From the NCBI GenBank assembly GCA_020637395.1, contig JACJWA010000001.1, positions 1,302,001 through 1,366,000 on the forward strand: DNA of 64,000 nucleotides. The letters are read 5' to 3'. Of this stretch, positions 7,994-15,996 are shown piece after piece (positions within the stretch are counted from its first letter, which is position 1; each line of letters starts with the position of its first letter). Under the pieces are notes generated by a model that was given only the letters and a program-made list of their open reading frames with translations, did not search any database and was not told the origin of the DNA. The stretch is from Calditrichota bacterium. Lineage in GTDB: Bacteria > Electryoneota > RPQS01. The position numbers and the translations under genes are program-made.

Positions 7994-8641
7994 CTATTTG
8001 TCAATCCGGCGCCACATCTGCCAAGCGGGCCGGAGGGTCTCCTCTGCTGAAAGAAGTTGAGCTGCCTTCAAAACCAACTCGACTTCTCCTGCCGTCGCGC
8101 CGAGGTTTAGCGCACCTTTGAAGTGAGAAAAGAGTTGCCGGGGAAATCCTTGAACAGCCAGCACAGCAACCTCCAGCAGTTCCCGCCAATGCGCGGGCAG
8201 GCCCGGTCGGGACATCACCATCCCGTAGCCAATCCATACCGTCCAACGCGACAACTCGGGGCTGACACCTTCCAGATTCGTCCGCAGCTTCTGGACATTT
8301 TGCTGATAAACCCTTTCCTGCAACTCCCAGCCGCGTGCAAACGTCTCTGAAGGCGGAGCTTCAACAAGCTCATCGGCGTGTGACGGCAACCCGCTTCCAT
8401 AAACCTCCTGAATCATGAATGCCGCCTCGAGCGACGTCTGAAAACCCGCAAGCAGGAAGAGCTGCAAGGCCGCCTCGCGAAGTGATTCAATCGAATAGCT
8501 CTCTTGCTTGTAGCGCGCCACCAACTCTCTTGCCAAGGGCTCTTGCGGCTTCAACCAAAGCACGGACAAAGCGCAGAGCAAGAGCAATTGCTCATTCTCG
8601 GGAAACTCATCCAGAAATTGCCAGACCGGGTGTTCGCTCAT
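7994..8641 (-). CDS. Carboxymuconolactone-decarboxylase-like protein
   Basis: 215 aa. The C-terminal half (about 130-205) has the all-helical AhpD/CMD pattern: SRPGLPAHWRELLEVAVLAVQG, then FSHFKGALNLGATAGEVELVLKAA. The CxxC pair of AhpD-type peroxidase partners is absent, which points to the decarboxylase-like or an uncharacterised branch. The N-terminal half is helical and may be a degenerate repeat of the same fold (FLDEFPENEQLLLLCALSVL). It overlaps hutH by 4 nt (ATGA) and ends the three-gene operon, so it probably acts with the ammonia-lyase, but no substrate can be named. Confidence 0.75.
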   Translation of the reverse strand: MSEHPVWQFLDEFPENEQLLLLCALSVLWLKPQEPLARELVARYKQESYSIESLREAALQLFLLAGFQTSLEAAFMIQEVYGSGLPSHADELVEAPPSETFARGWELQERVYQQNVQKLRTNLEGVSPELSRWTVWIGYGMVMSRPGLPAHWRELLEVAVLAVQGFPRQLFSHFKGALNLGATAGEVELVLKAAQLLSAEETLRPAWQMWRRIDK

Positions 8642-10206
8642 TGAAGCTCCACCACAGACTCCAACTGCCGCAAGAGTTCGCCAGAGCTCACCAGCCGATG
8701 AACGGTATCAATGTCACCTGCCATCACGTGGTCTTCCTTCCAGGCAGGGACCACAGCCCGAATGGCCCTGTGCACCGCCTCAGACCCTTTGCCGAACAGA
8801 ATCACCGGATGAAGCTGCTTGCGACGGTCGAGCGCTTGGGCCGCGCACAAGAGTTCAATAGCAACGATGTGTTCAACGTTTTCCAGAATCTGCGCCGCAT
8901 GCCGCGCACCGTGCGTTCCCATCGAAACGATGTCTTCTTGATTCTCCGACGTTGGGATGGTATCTACACAGGCCGGGTGCGCGAGCACTTTGTTCTCACT
9001 GGTCAGGGCCGCCGCAGTATAGCTCGTGATCATCAACCCAGAGTGTCGCCCGACGTGCTTGTCTTCAAGCAAGTATGGACCCAATCCGCCATTCAACGTA
9101 CGGTCCATGAACCTATTGATCCTACGCTCAGACAGATTGCCAAGCTCAGTGAGCAGCGTCTTCATGTAATCCACACGCAGACCGACCGGATCCCCGTGAA
9201 AATTGCCGCCCGACAACGACTGGTCGTCCTCCGCAAAAATCAGCGGATTATCCGTCACGGAATTGATTTCGATTTCAAGTCCTTCTCGCACATGTCTAAG
9301 TCCGTCACGAACGGCTCCGGCGATTTGCGGCGCACAACGAATGCTGTACGCGTCCTGAATCCGCCCTTTGTCATTGTCCGCGCTCGAGCTGCCTTCAAGC
9401 AGGCCGCGAACATTTGCGGCGGTCACGGCATGCCCGGAGTACTTTCTGAGCCCTGCAATTCTCGCATCGAAGGCCGCAGATGCGCCACGGATTGCGTCCA
9501 CATGCATCGCCAGCGCAGCGTCCTGCAGTTTCAGCAAACGCTCAGCCCGCTGAAGGGTAAGCAAGGCCGAACCGCACATGAACTGCACGCCGTTGTTCAG
9601 TGCGAGCCCTTCTTTTGCCTCCAGCTCCAAGCGCTCAATTCCGGCCCGACGCATGGCTTCGGCTCCGCTCAGCCGCTCACTGTTGTATTCAGCAATACCC
9701 GAATCTGGAGATTCGCCCGATGGAGGTTTGATCATCACCAGTGCCAGATGTGACAACGGAGACAGATCACCCGAGGCGCCCAGCGAGCCTTGCGACGGCA
9801 CGACCGGCGTGACTCCACGATTCAGCATCTCTAACAGCGTCTCAACTACGACCGGTCGCACGCCTGAAAACCCTTGGGCAAGAGAGTTTGCTCGCAAGAG
9901 CATGGCCGCTCGCACGACCTCCGTGGCAAACGGAGCGCCTGTTCCGCAACAATGCGAAACAATGAGGCGATAGGAAACTTCTTTTGCTTCGGAAATCGAG
10001 AACACCGTGCTCTTCAGACTGCCGAACCCGGTATTGATGCCATAAACAGCCGGAGCGGCGTCGCCGCGCCGCTCCAAATTGGCTATCCATGCTCTTGACG
10101 ATTCCATCTGCTTGCGAGCATCATCCGTTAAGGTCGCTCGCGCACCATGTGCCACCCGCTCGACCGCATCCAGAGTCAGCGAATGGCCGTCCAGCGAAAT
10201 GTTCAA
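8638..10206 (-). CDS. hutH: Histidine ammonia-lyase (MIO-type aromatic amino-acid lyase)
   Basis: 522 aa, family length. It removes ammonia from histidine to give urocanate. The YGINTGFGSL motif and the GASGDLSPLSH motif are present; Ala144-Ser145-Gly146 would cyclise to the MIO electrophile. The SH pair in LIVSHCCGTG and the ending MGTHGARHAAQILENVEHI fit histidine rather than phenylalanine lyases. None of the other hut genes (hutU, hutI, hutG) is nearby, so a relative acting on tyrosine or another aromatic amino acid is possible. The start lies 3 nt after the HTH gene stop and the end overlaps the CMD-like gene, so the three form one operon. Confidence 0.9.
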   Translation of the reverse strand: MNISLDGHSLTLDAVERVAHGARATLTDDARKQMESSRAWIANLERRGDAAPAVYGINTGFGSLKSTVFSISEAKEVSYRLIVSHCCGTGAPFATEVVRAAMLLRANSLAQGFSGVRPVVVETLLEMLNRGVTPVVPSQGSLGASGDLSPLSHLALVMIKPPSGESPDSGIAEYNSERLSGAEAMRRAGIERLELEAKEGLALNNGVQFMCGSALLTLQRAERLLKLQDAALAMHVDAIRGASAAFDARIAGLRKYSGHAVTAANVRGLLEGSSSADNDKGRIQDAYSIRCAPQIAGAVRDGLRHVREGLEIEINSVTDNPLIFAEDDQSLSGGNFHGDPVGLRVDYMKTLLTELGNLSERRINRFMDRTLNGGLGPYLLEDKHVGRHSGLMITSYTAAALTSENKVLAHPACVDTIPTSENQEDIVSMGTHGARHAAQILENVEHIVAIELLCAAQALDRRKQLHPVILFGKGSEAVHRAIRAVVPAWKEDHVMAGDIDTVHRLVSSGELLRQLESVVELQ

Positions 10207-10209
10207 GGG

Positions 10210-10602
10210 CTACCTCGCTACGCGCTTCTTCCCGACCATGATCGGCTGCCAGCCTTGCTCAGTGCGCACGACATTGGTCGTTGCCGTCATGCCGGCAGGC
10301 TCAACCGCGGTGACATTCTCGATCTGCGGCTGGGAAATCACTCCCAACAACGGAATCTTGCGCGGAATCGCACCGCCGGTCTGCGGAACTTTCTCGTTCA
10401 GCAGAGCTTGACGGCGTTGGCGTGCCGACGCGCGCTCCCGCGCACCAACCGGATCAATCCCGTGCGCCTGTCGGAGCTTGTCGAGCTTCGCGCTGATCGC
10501 CTTACGAGTCACGCCAAAGCGATCGGCAAGCTCGGCCATCGGCACTTTGCCGTAGTTCTCAAGCAGATACTTTTCTTCAGAAGGGGTCCACTTCTTTGCC
10601 AT
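10210..10602 (-). CDS. SANT/Myb-like helix-turn-helix protein
   Basis: 130 aa. Residues 1-50 form a Myb/SANT-like DNA-binding domain: KKWTPSEEKYLLENYGK, then MAELADRFGVTRKAISAKLDKL as the turn and recognition helix. The rest (about 55-130) is basic and Pro/Val-rich without a recognisable ligand domain. As first gene of the operon with hutH and the CMD-like gene it is a candidate local regulator; that is inference from position. A weak promoter (AAGACA, 17 bp, TATAGG) may lie in the 55-bp gap to the C25-like gene, but read-through from that gene is also possible since no terminator is seen between them. Confidence 0.7.
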   Translation of the reverse strand: MAKKWTPSEEKYLLENYGKVPMAELADRFGVTRKAISAKLDKLRQAHGIDPVGARERASARQRRQALLNEKVPQTGGAIPRKIPLLGVISQPQIENVTAVEPAGMTATTNVVRTEQGWQPIMVGKKRVAR

Positions 10603-10657
10603 CTAAGTCTCGATCCTATATGTGATGTGAAAATTTGTGTCTTATGCGAGGTCCGGT

Positions 10658-13600
10658 CTATCGCATCAGCAGCATGCGGCGCGTCTGAACAAAACTCGGA
10701 GAACTCATCCGGCAGAAGTACAGACCGCTGGGAACACTTACTCCAGCGTGGCTTGTGCCGTTCCAAGTCACGTGATGCCTGCCAGCCTCGAAGTACCCTG
10801 CAACCAACGTCTGAACATTTCTGCCCAAAACGTCGAAGACTTCGAGCTTGACGTTCGAACGATACGGCAACGAGAATTCTATTGAGGTCTCGGGATTGAA
10901 CGGATTCGGATAGTTTTGAGAGAGCTCAAATCCCTCGGGTATAATCGGCGCTGCGTGCTCCGCTGAAAGAATCACAGGCGGCGCAGTCGTCAATCGGATC
11001 GCGCGCTCGTCCGCCAAAGGCGCGCTTGTCGCTGGACGCGCTTGAGAAAAGTAGTACGTGCCGCCGTACGTCTCGTCCTGGTTCTCGTATCCAATCGTTG
11101 CGCCTGAAGCTGCGGCCGCAGTGTAGGTCAATTCCTGATAGAGGAACAGCCACTCCGCATCACCAGTAGGCGTCGGATAGGTCGTCGGATTCAACAACTG
11201 CACCTGAAACGTGCTGGGCTCACCGTTCGTAGACCACGGATTGATCTCTCGCCATTCCACCACAAACCGGTCGCCTGTCGCATCGTAGTAGTAACTCACG
11301 TCGCTCAGAGTATCACCCCAGAACCACCATAAGTCGTTCCACAGTACGCCGATCATTCCGGAAACCGCATCCGGTGCATACGGAAGCGGCTGATTCGCGT
11401 AGCTTGTCGCTTCCGTAAAACCAGGTGCCACCCACCCGTCCGTGGACACGGACAAAGACGAATACGTTGTTCCAAAATAAGAATAACTGAATGGAACCGT
11501 TACGTTGAAAGTCTGCTGACTCTGGACGAAATCAAGCTCCGTACCCGGTCCACCCCGCCCCGGAGAAATCTCCAGCCAGTCATAGACTGCGACGCGATCA
11601 TAGAGAACGTCGGTATCGTCATACAAATAGTAGATGCCATCTGTACCGGCCTGCGGATCGCTCGTCCCAACCACGCCAATCGTCAGTGTAAACTGGTTCG
11701 AGTATTGATAGGTGTACGTCCCCATGTCAGAGCTCAGTGCGACCGAGAAGTCAGCCTGTACTCCACTCGGAGCATTGCCTGCCGCGCTGATCTGAAAAGC
11801 GTCCTGCGGAAGGTCAATGTAGCTACCCGGTGCAAGCGCCGGCAGAACCACTTCTCCGTCCAAGACTTCGACATAGGGACTTTCTGTCGTCAAGGTCAAG
11901 ACCGACGAAGCCAGCGTATCATTACCGTTGTTTGAAACCCTGAATATCAGCCCGGCTTCTTCATACCTTTCCAAAACGCCGTTCCCGCCGTCTGCAACTT
12001 GCACAGCACCTGTTGCCGCATGCGGAACATGCAGTGTCATGAAAATGCTGTAAGACCTCGGCGTGAGCCCATTTGCAGCGTAGTCCACCTTCAGAGTGAA
12101 ATCCTCTTGCCTCGCGGATACGGGATCCACTGTGAATACGTAGGCAGGGGTCCCTTCTGCAGTCACTTCCGGGGCAACATCGCCGTATTCTGATTCTGAC
12201 GTTTCAATCGTCAGAAAAGTCTCATCCGTGGTCAGGATACCACTCACGAACTCTGCCGTTTCCGTCCCGATGTTGCTGACCGCATCCACCAGCGAAATGG
12301 TCTCGCCGGGTTGAATCCACGAATCACCGTTGCCCACCGATTCTGAAAACACGTGCCCGCTGTGAATCAAATACGGTCCATTGGGCGAAACTTCAATCTG
12401 CCACTGTTGAGCCAGCACTTCCTGCCCGGTCAGAGTGGCGGTCACGCCATCACCAAAATCAAAATTCACCGGCACGGTCCATTGACCTGCGGAGGAAGGA
12501 ACCTTGCCTGAATGGACCACACCTGCTTGTGACGAGAAACTTACTGTCAGACTGTCCGCTTGGATCCCCGGATCGTCTTCAATCGTCACCACAACATTGT
12601 ATTGCCCAGCCGGAATTGCCTGAGGGAAGGATGCGGATACACGTACCGGCGTGGTGGTAAACAGCTGAAGGGACGGATCACTTAGACACAGGTACTGGCG
12701 GAACATTACCTGGCAAACTTCCTCAACCGCACTCTCGTCTACGAAGTCTTCGAAGATCGCCCAGGTGAACATCTTGCCTGTGACGAATGCCGCCATCAAA
12801 TGACCAATATCGTAGTCCAGGATCGCGCGGTAGAGACTGGAGTCCAAGTTGTCATTGTAGGCCGTATGCGTATTCCAGCAAGGTCCGAGGAACCCCGCCG
12901 CGCCCTGAGGAGTCGTGAAGGACCCGTGCAGCATCCAAGCTTCTCCGAAGCATTGATTCTCTGGCACGTCAAACTTTCCGACTCCGCATCCGATTCCCGT
13001 GACCACGGGCAGTTTGCCCGGATTGTTGATCTGCTGAATGGTGCCTACATAGAAGCTGATACCCGCCCAACCTGTATTCCAGCCCGACCCGCGATAGTTC
13101 ACATAAGTCAAGCCTTCAGTTAGCCAATTGAGCAACAACTGCGGACCAGGATTCTCGTCCCCCCAAAGTGTGTCCACTTCGGCAAAACCCGCGTTCAGCA
13201 TCATTTCGCGCACATGCTGCTTGGTCATGCGCTGTGTGACCTCGGTAAAATCAGCCGCCACGGCGCAATGATGAAATCGCAAGGAGTCCGCCGCAAACGT
13301 ATTGCGCTCATGCAGCATCGTCCGCGAAGCGATTTTCAAAGCCTCAGATTGCGTATTGACAATCCACCGCCCGAGAAACACGTCCGGGAATACGTCATCG
13401 CCCTCAAGCTCCGTAAAGTACCCTTCGTTTGTGAATTGACCGGGATATGTGAAATCGCTAAAACGTGTGATCGGGTCCGCGGTCGCGCGCATCTTCACCG
13501 GCAAAACGGTCTCATCGCCCACCAGCGTCACAAAGTCAATGCGCGGCGAAGAGTCATTGAGTTCCTGCTGAATCCGATTTCGCATCGTAGCACCAGTGCC

Positions 13601-14353
13601 GTCTGACGCAACTTCACTTGCTGGCACGATGGTGACCATCGTTCCCAATTGCCGCTTCCAAAGAACATAATCCGACAACGACTCGATGTAGTTGTCCGGA
13701 ATAATCATCAGCATGTGCGATGGTTCCGACACGTCCAGATTGGGAATATTCTCCCAGTTGGCCACAACTGCCTTGTAAACTCGACGCGACACATCCGAAA
13801 AGGCAGGACGAGAAGCTGCAAGCGGGTTGTCTCCCGACCCACCGCTAATGTCCAAGCGAATTGTCGCTTCGGACATCACTTGACACGTATTCTGGCCGTT
13901 CGTATACGTAAATGGCTTCACCGTGACCGGCACCAGCCTGACTCCGCCGAAGATCCCCACGTCCCCAACTTGCACCGCCGGACCTTGCGCCTCGAATCCC
14001 GACCGTGCCGTCGCAGGGCGAGAGATCGTGCTCCAGTCCTCAATCACAACCGTCGGGTTTCCGGTGTTTGGAAGCGCCAGATAGAATGTAAATCTCGGCA
14101 GAACGGCATGGCCGTTATGGTTCATGTCTGCCCAAGTCCCCGGCTGCCGCTGAAAGAAATCTATCGTACCCGTTGGCTGAAGCCTGCTCATGTCGAGGCG
14201 GAACCGAATCGAACTCCCGCTAAACTCCAGGAGTTGAAAATCCGGTGAAAACTCGGCATTTTCATAAAACCCAAAGGGGATAGGCTGGGCCCCTGCTGGC
14301 ACAGCAGCCAGCAACACAGCGAGCAGAGCTAAGATGCGAAACTTATGACCCAT
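10658..14353 (-). CDS. Secreted peptidase C25-like protein with type IX sorting tail, catalytic His missing
   Basis: 1231 aa from the ATG at 14353, chosen because it opens a signal peptide (MGHKFRILALLAVLLAAVPAG) after an AGGGTG site; the open frame continues upstream to 14584 but that part looks non-coding. A C25 propeptide-like region (30-200) precedes a caspase-fold domain (about 205-560). The family pattern NY-x-GHG and LP-x6-C is present as NYRGSGW (Ser423) and LPVVTGIGC (Cys456); the spacing of 33 residues equals that in gingipain RgpB, so Ser replaces the catalytic His. Then come CARDB-like beta domains, a nidogen-like domain (about 985-1140, with DGWVAPGF and VEWREINPW) and the sorting tail (about 1145-1231, LSQNYPNPFNPE then VPSGLYFCRM). 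It is probably exported by type IX secretion. It may be catalytically dead or altered. Confidence 0.88.
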   Translation of the reverse strand: MGHKFRILALLAVLLAAVPAGAQPIPFGFYENAEFSPDFQLLEFSGSSIRFRLDMSRLQPTGTIDFFQRQPGTWADMNHNGHAVLPRFTFYLALPNTGNPTVVIEDWSTISRPATARSGFEAQGPAVQVGDVGIFGGVRLVPVTVKPFTYTNGQNTCQVMSEATIRLDISGGSGDNPLAASRPAFSDVSRRVYKAVVANWENIPNLDVSEPSHMLMIIPDNYIESLSDYVLWKRQLGTMVTIVPASEVASDGTGATMRNRIQQELNDSSPRIDFVTLVGDETVLPVKMRATADPITRFSDFTYPGQFTNEGYFTELEGDDVFPDVFLGRWIVNTQSEALKIASRTMLHERNTFAADSLRFHHCAVAADFTEVTQRMTKQHVREMMLNAGFAEVDTLWGDENPGPQLLLNWLTEGLTYVNYRGSGWNTGWAGISFYVGTIQQINNPGKLPVVTGIGCGVGKFDVPENQCFGEAWMLHGSFTTPQGAAGFLGPCWNTHTAYNDNLDSSLYRAILDYDIGHLMAAFVTGKMFTWAIFEDFVDESAVEEVCQVMFRQYLCLSDPSLQLFTTTPVRVSASFPQAIPAGQYNVVVTIEDDPGIQADSLTVSFSSQAGVVHSGKVPSSAGQWTVPVNFDFGDGVTATLTGQEVLAQQWQIEVSPNGPYLIHSGHVFSESVGNGDSWIQPGETISLVDAVSNIGTETAEFVSGILTTDETFLTIETSESEYGDVAPEVTAEGTPAYVFTVDPVSARQEDFTLKVDYAANGLTPRSYSIFMTLHVPHAATGAVQVADGGNGVLERYEEAGLIFRVSNNGNDTLASSVLTLTTESPYVEVLDGEVVLPALAPGSYIDLPQDAFQISAAGNAPSGVQADFSVALSSDMGTYTYQYSNQFTLTIGVVGTSDPQAGTDGIYYLYDDTDVLYDRVAVYDWLEISPGRGGPGTELDFVQSQQTFNVTVPFSYSYFGTTYSSLSVSTDGWVAPGFTEATSYANQPLPYAPDAVSGMIGVLWNDLWWFWGDTLSDVSYYYDATGDRFVVEWREINPWSTNGEPSTFQVQLLNPTTYPTPTGDAEWLFLYQELTYTAAAASGATIGYENQDETYGGTYYFSQARPATSAPLADERAIRLTTAPPVILSAEHAAPIIPEGFELSQNYPNPFNPETSIEFSLPYRSNVKLEVFDVLGRNVQTLVAGYFEAGRHHVTWNGTSHAGVSVPSGLYFCRMSSPSFVQTRRMLLMR

Positions 14354-14799
14354 TTGACACCCTGATTTGTAGACAAACCAATGTAGTAAATATGCTTCCC
14401 AACAGGAGGGAAAGTTACTTGCGGTTCCCTGATCGGATAAGGAGACTTGACAATTCAGCTGAGAAGTCCGTATTTTGCAAAGGCTTGCCTCACAGGAGAC
14501 CGGCCAGTTTGTCGGCCCCGACCTTACAGCCCTACATGTATCGAATTTAGGAAGATAGCTGTTTGGAGAGGCTGAGTCAAGCACTTCCCGGGGGAAACAT
14601 TATTTTTGTTGGTGCGGCTTTTGCCCCTGTATGGCATCGCCGCCGCTTGGCATGCGCGGTATCAAGTTTCGTCGTAATTCGCTACTATTTGTCATACACT
14701 TAGTTGAGTGTGGCGGACAGACGCCCACTCACCCGGCAACTATTTCTGGTGAGCGGGCAAGAGTTTAGCCGATCTGACTTTGAACAAAGGAATGTAACA
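14354..14799. other. Divergent intergenic region between two secreted-protein genes
   Basis: 446 bp between the start of the C25-like gene (minus) and the start of the secreted protein at 14800 (plus). It must hold both promoters, but I see no hexamer pair as good as the others in this window. A short CACT/AGTG hairpin lies near 14699-14712. No RNA motif or palindrome I could name was found. Confidence 0.5.
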
Positions 14800-15918
14800 A
14801 TGAAGCAAGTGCTTAGACTGTTGGCGGTTCTTTCGCTGATCTCGGTGGTCAGCTTCGCGCAACAGGTTTCGTCCAAAACTAGCCCTGAGCTTCGTGAGCT
14901 TTGGAGTGTTTTTCAGCAGATTGAAGACTATAAGGCTCTCGAACAGGAAGTGCCCCAGAACTTGTACGACCGGTACTTCGAGCTGGACAGGCTGGTCAAC
15001 CCTGAAAACTATGGCCGCAACCAAGAGCCTTCCCTTGACGAGCTCAGCAACATCTGCCCTGGCATTACTGTGGTCGGACCGGATTCGGGCGTTGTTTGGG
15101 CGTACTACAACAACGGGTCAACGACCAACAAGACGAATAACTGCTCGTACCCCACGTGCCGATATGGACGTGACGCATTCATGGTCCTCGACGTCCGCTA
15201 CAAAGACAGCGTGACCGTTTCCACGTGCGGCTCGAACTTCGACACGTATCTCTGCATCTGGACAGGCGGTTGCTGCACCGACCCGCAGGCCGTGCCATTT
15301 GCTTCCAATGACAACAACCCACTCGTCTGCAGCTCGCCGCTAACCCTTCAGGCCGGCATTACGCGTTGCTTCGATCCGGGACTCTACTACATTTGCGTGG
15401 ATGGCTACGGACCCGGAAGCCACGGTTCTTTCAGCGTATCAATCTTCTTCCATGGTAACTCCTGCATTCCGACGATTATTGAGCCCGAATGCCCTGCGGA
15501 TTTCAGCCAGCACGAGGAAGGTCTGCCTGAAGGATGCGATGCCTATTCCAATACAATTTTCTGCGGTCAAGGCTACTGTGGCTTGATTGATCAACAAGGT
15601 GATCTGGATGTTTACGCGCTGACCATTCAGGGTCAACCCCGCGACGTCACCGTGTCCGTCTATGCGGACGATACCCCGGGCCGCACAGGCTACGAACAGG
15701 GTCTGAATTCTTTGCTGCGCGTCTGGCCGGTCACCTGTGAGGCACCGCTTTCCGTCAATACTGACTTCAATGGAACGGCCGACGGCGATCCGGTTGGAAC
15801 AGACAGTCAAGTGTCTCTTCATCTTGAACCCGGAACCTATTTCTTTGAGGTAAGCGGCGAACAAGGCACAACCGGAGAGTACGAAATCTTTGTTGGCTGC
15901 GACTTGGACGAACAATAG
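14800..15918 (+). CDS. Secreted Cys-rich beta-domain protein (PPC-like)
   Basis: 372 aa from the ATG at 14800, which has an AAAGGA site and opens a signal peptide (MKQVLRLLAVLSLISVVSFA). A helical segment (about 25-80) is followed by two beta-sandwich units: the first (about 85-225) contains FDTYLCIWTGGC and GLYYICVDGYG, the second (about 230-372) contains DLDVYALTI and PGTYFFEVSG. This D-x-Y/F pattern resembles bacterial pre-peptidase C-terminal (PPC) domains. About 17 cysteines suggest disulfide-bonded extracellular protein. There is no catalytic motif and no YPNPFNP sorting tail. It may be an adhesin, inhibitor or structural protein; function is unknown. Confidence 0.7.
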   Translation: MKQVLRLLAVLSLISVVSFAQQVSSKTSPELRELWSVFQQIEDYKALEQEVPQNLYDRYFELDRLVNPENYGRNQEPSLDELSNICPGITVVGPDSGVVWAYYNNGSTTNKTNNCSYPTCRYGRDAFMVLDVRYKDSVTVSTCGSNFDTYLCIWTGGCCTDPQAVPFASNDNNPLVCSSPLTLQAGITRCFDPGLYYICVDGYGPGSHGSFSVSIFFHGNSCIPTIIEPECPADFSQHEEGLPEGCDAYSNTIFCGQGYCGLIDQQGDLDVYALTIQGQPRDVTVSVYADDTPGRTGYEQGLNSLLRVWPVTCEAPLSVNTDFNGTADGDPVGTDSQVSLHLEPGTYFFEVSGEQGTTGEYEIFVGCDLDEQ

Positions 15919-15946
15919 CGGTTCACAAGACAGATTTGCTTAAAAG

Positions 15947-15971
15947 AAGACCCCGCCAACGGCGGGGTCTT
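15947..15971. terminator. Bidirectional terminator
   Basis: Stem AAGACCCCGCC/GGCGGGGTCTT with an AAC loop. T-rich sequence follows on both strands, so it serves the secreted protein gene (plus) and sppA (minus), which converge here. Confidence 0.85.
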
Positions 15972-15996
15972 ATATCTCTTGTGCTTCGAACGATTG

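Noticed and set aside
8419..9753. 444-codon open frame on the plus strand
   Set aside because: It lies antisense to the CMD-like gene and hutH, has no protein-like motifs and follows the third-position bias of the real genes.
14354..14584. Upstream extension of the C25-like frame by 77 codons
   Set aside because: The residues do not look like protein, and a proper signal peptide and ribosome binding site start at 14353.
14354..14799. Cyclic-di-GMP or other known riboswitch upstream of the secreted genes
   Set aside because: Some GC-rich hairpin text is present, but no aptamer core I know matches.
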